From contig NZ_LQPH01000019.1 in NCBI RefSeq assembly GCF_002102255.1, positions 1 through 57,240 on the forward strand: a DNA stretch of 57,240 nucleotides. The letters are read 5' to 3'. The position numbers were made by a program, and so were the translations under genes. Shown here in pieces: positions 52,735-57,240 of the stretch; within the stretch, counting starts at the first letter, position 1; each line of letters begins with the position of its first letter. This stretch comes from Mycobacterium nebraskense (GTDB taxonomy: Bacteria > Actinomycetota > Actinomycetes > Mycobacteriales > Mycobacteriaceae). Under the pieces are notes generated by a model that made no database searches, was not told where the DNA came from, and saw only the letters and a program-made list of their open reading frames with translations.

Positions 52735-54174
52735 ATGCACACCATCGAGGCGGACTACCTGGTGGTCGGCGCGGGCGCCATGGGCATGGCGTTCGTCGAC
52801 ACGCTGGTGTCCGAAACGGACGCGCGCGTGGTGCTGGTGGACCGCTACCACCAGCCGGGCGGGCACTGGACCATGGCCTACCCGTTCGTCCGGCTGCATC
52901 AGCCCTCGGCGTTCTACGGCGTCAACTCGCTGAAACTCGGCGCCGACTCGATCGACCAAATTGGTTGGAACCAAGGGCTTTACGAGTTGGCCACCGCCGG
53001 GGAGGTGTGCGCCTACTACGACCACGTGATGCGCCGGCAGCTGTTGGCGAGCGGCCGGGTCTCCTACTTCCCGATGAGCGAATACCGTGGCCAGGAGGAC
53101 GGTAAAGGCCGCTTCAGCACGCTCGCCGGCGCCGACTACGCCGTCAGCGTGTCGCGCCGCATCGTCGACGCCACCTACATGCACGTCACCGTGCCGGCGA
53201 TGCGCCCGCCGCCGTACGCGGTCGCCCCCGGCATCGGCTGCGTGCCGCCCAACGACCTGCCAACCCTGGGCGCACACGAGCGCTACGTGATCGTCGGGGC
53301 CGGCAAGACCGGCATCGACACCTGCCTGTGGCTGCTGGGCCAGGGCATCGCGCCGGACCGGCTGACGTGGATCATGCCCCGCGACTCCTGGCTGCTGGAT
53401 CGCGCGGCGATGCAGCCCGGGTCGTTTTTCGCCGACCGGATCAAAACCAGCTTCATCGCGCAGCTGCGCGCCATCAGTGACGCCACGTCGGTCGAGGACC
53501 TGTTCTCGCGGCTCGAGGAATCCGGCAATCTGTTGCGGATAGATCCGGCGGTGCGACCGACCATGTACCGCTGCGCGACCGTCACCCGCGCCGAATTGGA
53601 GCAGCTGCGACGCATCGGCGACGTAGTGCGAATGGGCCACCTGCTGCGCATCGACGCGGACCGGATGGTCCTCGACGGCGGCACGGTGGCATCCGACGGC
53701 GACGCGCTGTACATCGACTGCACCGCCGACGGCGCCGAAAAGCGTCCGGCCGCAATCATTTTCGATGAAAGCCAGATCACGCTGCAAAGCGTGCGCGGAT
53801 GCCAGCAGATCTTCAGCGCCGCGCTGATCGCCCACGTCGAAGCCGCCTACCACGACGACGCGGTGAGAAACGGGCTGTGCGTGCCGTTGCCGCACCCCGA
53901 CACCGACCTGGACTGGCTGCGGCTGGCGCTGGCCGACTACGCCAATCAGCTGCGCTGGCTCGACGACCCGGACCTGACCGCCTGGATGTCCGCGGCGCGC
54001 CTGGACCTGTTCGGTCACCTGATCGGCCACCTGCTGCCGCCGGCGTCGGCGAAGCCCCGGGTCCGCGACCGGATACTTGGCATCGCCAAGTCGGTGTTCT
54101 CGGCCACCGCCACCAAACTCGGCGAGCTGCTCAGTGAACAAACCTCGCCTGCCGCACCGTCATACCCGGTGTAA
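52735..54174 (+). CDS. FAD/NAD(P)-binding oxidoreductase of unknown substrate
   Basis: A 479-residue flavoprotein-like protein: N-terminal ADYLVVGAGAMGMAFVDTLV (FAD Rossmann), VLVDRYHQPGGHWTMAYPFVRLHQPS and a second nucleotide site YVIVGAGKTGIDTCLWLL. This resembles uncharacterised mycobacterial NAD(P)-binding proteins with a FMO-like layout. Reaction unknown. A GGTTAACC palindrome (52717-52724) lies just upstream with the ATG 11 bases later, so the messenger may be leaderless. It is 42 bases after the O-methyltransferase and could be part of the accessory unit or start the next block. Confidence 0.8.
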   Translation: MHTIEADYLVVGAGAMGMAFVDTLVSETDARVVLVDRYHQPGGHWTMAYPFVRLHQPSAFYGVNSLKLGADSIDQIGWNQGLYELATAGEVCAYYDHVMRRQLLASGRVSYFPMSEYRGQEDGKGRFSTLAGADYAVSVSRRIVDATYMHVTVPAMRPPPYAVAPGIGCVPPNDLPTLGAHERYVIVGAGKTGIDTCLWLLGQGIAPDRLTWIMPRDSWLLDRAAMQPGSFFADRIKTSFIAQLRAISDATSVEDLFSRLEESGNLLRIDPAVRPTMYRCATVTRAELEQLRRIGDVVRMGHLLRIDADRMVLDGGTVASDGDALYIDCTADGAEKRPAAIIFDESQITLQSVRGCQQIFSAALIAHVEAAYHDDAVRNGLCVPLPHPDTDLDWLRLALADYANQLRWLDDPDLTAWMSAARLDLFGHLIGHLLPPASAKPRVRDRILGIAKSVFSATATKLGELLSEQTSPAAPSYPV

Positions 54175-54197
54175 CCCGACTCGATATTCATCGGGTG
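54168..54197 (+). promoter_or_regulatory. candidate ECF promoter of the sigma/Rieske unit
   Basis: GGTGTAAC (54168-54175), nine bases, TATTC (54185-54189), followed by CGGGTG. The same GGTGTAAC-N9-TATTC arrangement precedes the copper-lipoprotein gene at 55457. It overlaps the stop of the preceding gene. Confidence 0.5.
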
Positions 54198-54207
54198 GAG
54201 GAGGCAC

Positions 54208-54756
54208 GTGGCGGCACGAAACGAACCCGTCAAACGGCCGCTGCGGGCGGTGCCCGATGGTGGCTTTGACGCCGGCTATCCCGACTGGGAAGCCGTCTAC
54301 CAGGACAACGCGTCCTGGGTATACCGCACGCTGTTTGCCCGGGTCGGCAACCGGGCCGACGCCGAGGACCTCACCGCCGAGGTCTTCCTCGCCGCGCTGC
54401 GGCCGCTGCGGCTGACTGCGAGCGTCGGGGAGGTGCGCGCATACCTGCGGGTGACCGCGCGAACGGTGCTGGCCGCGCATTGGCGGGAGACCCTGGGCCG
54501 GGAGATAACCTCGATCGACGACATCGAACAACCACCGGAGAGCGAGGAAGCGATCAGCACCGCGCCGCAGCGTGTCGCCCGGGTTCTCGACAACCTGCCG
54601 GACCGGTACCGGCAGATCCTGGAATTGCGTTTCCTGCAAGGGCATTCGATCAAGGACTCCGCCGCGGAACTCGGAGTCAGCGTCGCCAACGCCAAGGTGC
54701 TCCAGCATCGCGCGCTGCGACTGGCGGCGCAGGTCAACGATGGGGGCCCACCATGA
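54208..54756 (+). CDS. ECF RNA polymerase sigma factor
   Basis: A 182-residue ECF sigma factor. Region 2: DNASWVYRTLFARVGNRADAEDLTAEVFLAALRPL. Region 4: LPDRYRQILELRFLQGHSIKDSAAELGVSVANAKVLQHRALRLA. The extended N-terminus (first 30 residues) is family-variable. GTG at 54208 with GGAGGAGG upstream. The stop overlaps the Rieske gene as ATGA, the position normally taken by an anti-sigma gene. Specific group not assigned. Confidence 0.93.
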   Translation: MAARNEPVKRPLRAVPDGGFDAGYPDWEAVYQDNASWVYRTLFARVGNRADAEDLTAEVFLAALRPLRLTASVGEVRAYLRVTARTVLAAHWRETLGREITSIDDIEQPPESEEAISTAPQRVARVLDNLPDRYRQILELRFLQGHSIKDSAAELGVSVANAKVLQHRALRLAAQVNDGGPP

Positions 54757-55454
54757 ACGCGCGAGGGTTACGCCGATACGTCGACGACCTGTTGCGGGGC
54801 CGGCGGCCCAGGCCGTTTGCTCCCGACGACTTCGAGGCGGCGCAGCTGCGCACCGCGATCGAATTGCGCGCGGCCGGACGCAGGGGCGATGCCCCGCGGC
54901 CGGAATTCCTCGACGATCTGCATCGTCGCCTCGCCGAGCAGATGTCCGACGCGCGAGGAGAGGCGGCGCCGAAGCACAGCAGCACCCGCCGGCAGATCAT
55001 CGTGGGCACATCGGCCGCCGCGGCCGCCGCGGTCACCGCGGTGTCCGTCGACCGAGCCGTCATCACGGGTCAACCGGGCGGGGTCCCCGCCGCCGACAAT
55101 GCGCCGCTCACGCCCAACGCCGGGGCCTGGCAGCGGGTGGGGGCCAGCTCGGACGTTCCGGACGGCATCATGCATCCCTTCGACCTCGGTTCGATCAGCG
55201 GGTTCGTCCGCCGCGTCGACGGCAAGCCGCAGGCCGTATCCGGGGTGTGCACCCACCAAGGGTGCCGGCTCTGGTTCGACGCGCCCGACGACACGCTGCG
55301 CTGCCCGTGCCACTCGACGTCGTTTGCGCCCAGCGGGCAGGTGCTCACCCATCAACTGCCGATCGCCCCGAAACCGTTGCCGGCCTTGTTGGTTCGTGAG
55401 GTCGACGGCGTCATCGAGGTGTTCGCGCCCGCGCGACCCGACCAGCCCGCCTGA
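54753..55454 (+). CDS. membrane-anchored Rieske [2Fe-2S] protein, candidate anti-sigma sensor
   Basis: A 233-residue protein in three parts. Residues 1-75 are a soluble, charged, helical segment (GLRRYVDDLLRGRRPRPF ... EFLDDLHRRLAEQ). Residues 80-100 form a Tat-like/transmembrane segment (STRRQIIVGTS then Ala-rich). Residues 125-230 hold a Rieske fold: C166-T-H168-Q-G-C171 and C184-P-C186-H187, both cluster ligands and the disulfide Cys. The N-terminal part facing the cytoplasm and the gene order suggest an anti-sigma role with a redox-sensing extracytoplasmic Rieske domain (inference). Confidence 0.88.
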   Translation: MNARGLRRYVDDLLRGRRPRPFAPDDFEAAQLRTAIELRAAGRRGDAPRPEFLDDLHRRLAEQMSDARGEAAPKHSSTRRQIIVGTSAAAAAAVTAVSVDRAVITGQPGGVPAADNAPLTPNAGAWQRVGASSDVPDGIMHPFDLGSISGFVRRVDGKPQAVSGVCTHQGCRLWFDAPDDTLRCPCHSTSFAPSGQVLTHQLPIAPKPLPALLVREVDGVIEVFAPARPDQPA

Positions 55455-55456
55455 GC

Positions 55457-55483
55457 GGTGTAACTCCCCGCCCTATTCCTGGG
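55457..55483 (+). promoter_or_regulatory. candidate ECF promoter of the copper-lipoprotein unit
   Basis: GGTGTAAC (55457-55464), nine bases, TATTC (55474-55478), followed by GGGCAT. Same layout as at 54168. The ATG at 55485 or 55488 would be nearly leaderless. Confidence 0.5.
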
Positions 55484-55484
55484 C

Positions 55485-55877
55485 ATGATGCTTCGAAAAC
55501 ACTCGGCGGTCGCGCTGGCCGCCACCGCGCTGCTGGCTGGTTGCTCGGCCTCACGGCCGGCCACCGGCTCGACCACCGGCATGTCGATGACCTCCATGTC
55601 GGCGGCGGCGCCGGCGGCCCCGGTCAGCGGCAACCAGGTCAACATCGACGGCTTCGCGTTCGCGCCCGCCACGTTGACGGTCGCCGTAGGCACCACGGTC
55701 ACGTGGACCAACCGCGATGAAGAGCCGCACACGGTGGCCGCGAGCGATGGGTCGTTCCACTCGCCCGGGATGGGGACCGGAGCCACCTTCACCCACACCT
55801 TCACCGACACCGGGACTTTCGACTACGTCTGCTCGATCCACCCGATGATGCGCGGGACCGTGGTGGTGACCCGATGA
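55485..55877 (+). CDS. cupredoxin (type I copper) lipoprotein
   Basis: A 130-residue plastocyanin/azurin-like protein. The lipobox ALLAGC (Cys20) marks a lipoprotein. Copper ligands: His82 (EEPHTV), Cys116, His119 and Met122 in YVCSIHPMM (C-x2-H-x2-M), a complete type I site. A Met-rich linker (GMSMTSMS) precedes the fold. It should carry electrons outside the membrane, plausibly with the adjacent Rieske protein. Overlaps the next gene by four bases. Confidence 0.92.
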   Translation: MMLRKHSAVALAATALLAGCSASRPATGSTTGMSMTSMSAAAPAAPVSGNQVNIDGFAFAPATLTVAVGTTVTWTNRDEEPHTVAASDGSFHSPGMGTGATFTHTFTDTGTFDYVCSIHPMMRGTVVVTR

Positions 55878-56797
55878 ACCCGGACACCATGAGCCGCCGC
55901 CAGCTGATGCGGCATACAGCGTGGTTCGGGGCGGCGGTCGGGTTCGCCGTGGTCGGGGGCGAGGTGATCTCGCATGTCGCCGGCGCGGCGGCGGCCGAGC
56001 ACACGCACGCCCGGCCCACCCTGCGGTTCGCGCAGGTCAGCGACAGCCACATCGGCTTCACCGGGGCGCCCAACCCGGACGTCGCCGGCACGTTCGGCCA
56101 CGCCATCGACCAGGTCAACAACCTCGGCTACACACCGGATTTCGTCGTTCACACCGGCGACCTCACGCACCTGTCCAGCCCCGCGCAGTTCGACCAGGTG
56201 AAGCAGATGATGAGCGCCTTGAAGACGCCTCATGTGTTCACCGTCCCCGGGGAGCACGACTCGGTCGACGACGCGGGGCAGAAGTACCGAAACGCCTTCG
56301 GCGCGGGGTCCGTTGGTGATGGCTGGTACAGCTTCGACATCGCAGGCGTTCACGTGATCGCACTGGTCAACACCTTGAACCTGCGCAAGCTCGGGCATCT
56401 GGGTGCCGACCAGCTGGAGTTCGTCGAGAAGGACGTCGCGCGGCTGTCGAGCGACACCCCGATCATCGTGTTCAGCCACATCCCGCTGTTCGCGATGTAC
56501 CCCGACTGGGGCTGGGGCACCGACGACGCGACCCAGGCACTCAGCTACCTGCGCCGCTTCTCGTCGGTCACCTGCCTCAACGGGCATGTGCACCAATTGT
56601 TTTCCAAGACGGAGGGCAACGTGACGTTCTACAGCGGGACGACGACCGCGTATCCACTGCCGCGGCCCGGTGACGGGCCGGCGCCCAAGCCGGTCACCCT
56701 GCCGGCCGGAAAGCTTCGCGACGCGCTCGGCATCCGCGAGGTGAGTTACACCAAGGGCGAGACCGCCCTGGCGTTGAAAGAGCAGGCGCTGCAATGA
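55874..56797 (+). CDS. Tat-exported calcineurin-like metallophosphoesterase
   Basis: A 307-residue protein with a twin-arginine signal (SRRQLMRHTAWFGAAVGF). The metal motifs are VSDSH, HTGDLT, GEHD (where most have GNHD), FSHIP and GHVH, which are complete except for the Asn to Glu change. Substrate unknown; it could act on phosphoesters of nucleotides or lipids outside the cell. ATGA overlap with the cupredoxin gene and with the next gene. Confidence 0.9.
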   Translation: MNPDTMSRRQLMRHTAWFGAAVGFAVVGGEVISHVAGAAAAEHTHARPTLRFAQVSDSHIGFTGAPNPDVAGTFGHAIDQVNNLGYTPDFVVHTGDLTHLSSPAQFDQVKQMMSALKTPHVFTVPGEHDSVDDAGQKYRNAFGAGSVGDGWYSFDIAGVHVIALVNTLNLRKLGHLGADQLEFVEKDVARLSSDTPIIVFSHIPLFAMYPDWGWGTDDATQALSYLRRFSSVTCLNGHVHQLFSKTEGNVTFYSGTTTAYPLPRPGDGPAPKPVTLPAGKLRDALGIREVSYTKGETALALKEQALQ

Positions 56798-57213
56798 CTA
56801 TCATGGGACTCGCGATCCGCATCGGTTTCGCCGCGTCGTTGGTGGTGAGCGGCGCCAGCCACGCCTACCTGTACGTCCATGGCTACCGGCACATCCCGGA
56901 CATCGGCGCCGCTTTCCTGGTCCAGGCCAGCGTGTCGTTCGCCATCGCGCTGCTGGTTCTGCTCGGCGGACCCGCATGGCTGCGCTGGGCCGGCGCGGGC
57001 CTGGCGGGTGGCTCGCTGGTGGCGTTCGCGTTGTCGAGAACCGTTGGGCTGAACGGCTTTTTGGAGCGAGGCTGGGAACCCGCGCCGCACGCGGCGCTGA
57101 CTGTGGGCGCGGAAGCGCTGACGGTGCTGCTGTGGGGGTTGTCGGTGCGGTGGCGGCCCCCGGCTAGGGCGTGTCTGCTTAATGTGAGTGGTGTTGTGCC
57201 TGATGCTGATTAG
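56794..57213 (+). CDS. small membrane protein of unknown function
   Basis: A 139-residue protein with about four hydrophobic segments (GLAIRIGFAASLVVSGASHA; AAFLVQASVSFAIALLVLLG; WAGAGLAGGSLVAFALS; ALTVGAEALTVLLWGLSV). It resembles DoxX-like small membrane proteins in size but I cannot assign a family. Its ATG overlaps the phosphoesterase stop. The last gene of the sigma/Rieske/copper block; only 27 bases of the window follow. Confidence 0.75.
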   Translation: MTIMGLAIRIGFAASLVVSGASHAYLYVHGYRHIPDIGAAFLVQASVSFAIALLVLLGGPAWLRWAGAGLAGGSLVAFALSRTVGLNGFLERGWEPAPHAALTVGAEALTVLLWGLSVRWRPPARACLLNVSGVVPDAD

Positions 57214-57240
57214 ATGATTCGTACAGGTGTGATTTCCGAT

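Noticed and set aside
54135..54163. TGAACA followed 16-17 bases later by CCGTCAT, before the second ECF sigma gene.
   Set aside because: The -35 has a mismatch, CGT requires 17 bases of spacer, and it lies in coding sequence. It does not fit the strict N16 pattern of the seven accepted sites.
1..57240. CRISPR arrays, tRNA or rRNA genes, phage attachment sites.
   Set aside because: No regularly spaced repeats or recognisable RNA gene sequences were seen on reading. A tRNA scan could still find a missed gene.

Overview
This window is chromosomal DNA from a high-GC actinomycete, almost certainly a slow-growing Mycobacterium of the M. avium-complex type (inference). The backbone follows, from memory, the M. 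tuberculosis order rplN...rplO-sppA-methyltransferases-fucA-serA2-xylB-GNAT-methyltransferase-secY-adk-mapA-sigL-rslA ... mmsB-fadE9-mmsA. Start codons are often GTG, and ATGA, GTGA and TGATG overlaps are frequent. I see no tRNA, rRNA, CRISPR array or intact insertion sequence.

Layout. 1-2.9 kb: a REP13E12-type DUF222/HNH gene, a small secreted protein lying between fragments of a second 13E12 copy, and a DinB-like protein. 2.9-7.3 kb: the rplN-rplO part of the ribosomal protein operon, with a visible SigA-type promoter. 7.3-23.1 kb: an F420-type oxidoreductase, SppA, four PF04072-type methyltransferases, an SDR/alcohol dehydrogenase pair, an AraC regulator, and a four-gene catabolic operon (serA2-fucA-MBL-DapB-like) divergent from a carbohydrate kinase. 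23.4-26.0 kb: secY-adk-mapA. 26.0-27.4 kb: the ECF sigma factor sigL and its zinc anti-sigma factor rslA. 38.1-41.7 kb: valine-catabolism genes mmsB-fadE9-mmsA.

The standout content is accessory DNA around sigL-rslA and beyond mmsA. It holds two paralogous copies of a biosynthetic cassette: ThDP enzyme, SRPBCC protein, KAS III-like enzyme, HisC-like aminotransferase. Copy 1 (33.1-37.6 kb) has a divergent ABC exporter and a class A flavin monooxygenase tied to sigL-rslA. Copy 2 (44.8-52.7 kb) has an orphan RslA paralogue, a flavin monooxygenase paralogue, a 38-residue small protein and an O-methyltransferase. Just upstream lies a YUCCA-like monooxygenase/berberine-bridge oxidase pair. Seven sites of the form TGAAC(C/T)-N16-CGT(G/T)(T/G)(C/T), the SigL promoter type, stand before sigL, both cassettes, the exporter, the monooxygenase pair, the rslA copy and the small gene. 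I infer one SigL-controlled, redox-responsive pathway for an unknown small molecule. Both KAS III-like proteins carry Asn where the catalytic His should be.

The right end (54.2-57.2 kb) is a second sigma locus: an ECF sigma factor, a membrane-anchored Rieske protein placed where an anti-sigma factor would be, a copper-binding lipoprotein, a Tat-type phosphoesterase and a small membrane protein. A shared GGTGTAAC-N9-TATTC motif precedes the sigma gene and the copper gene.
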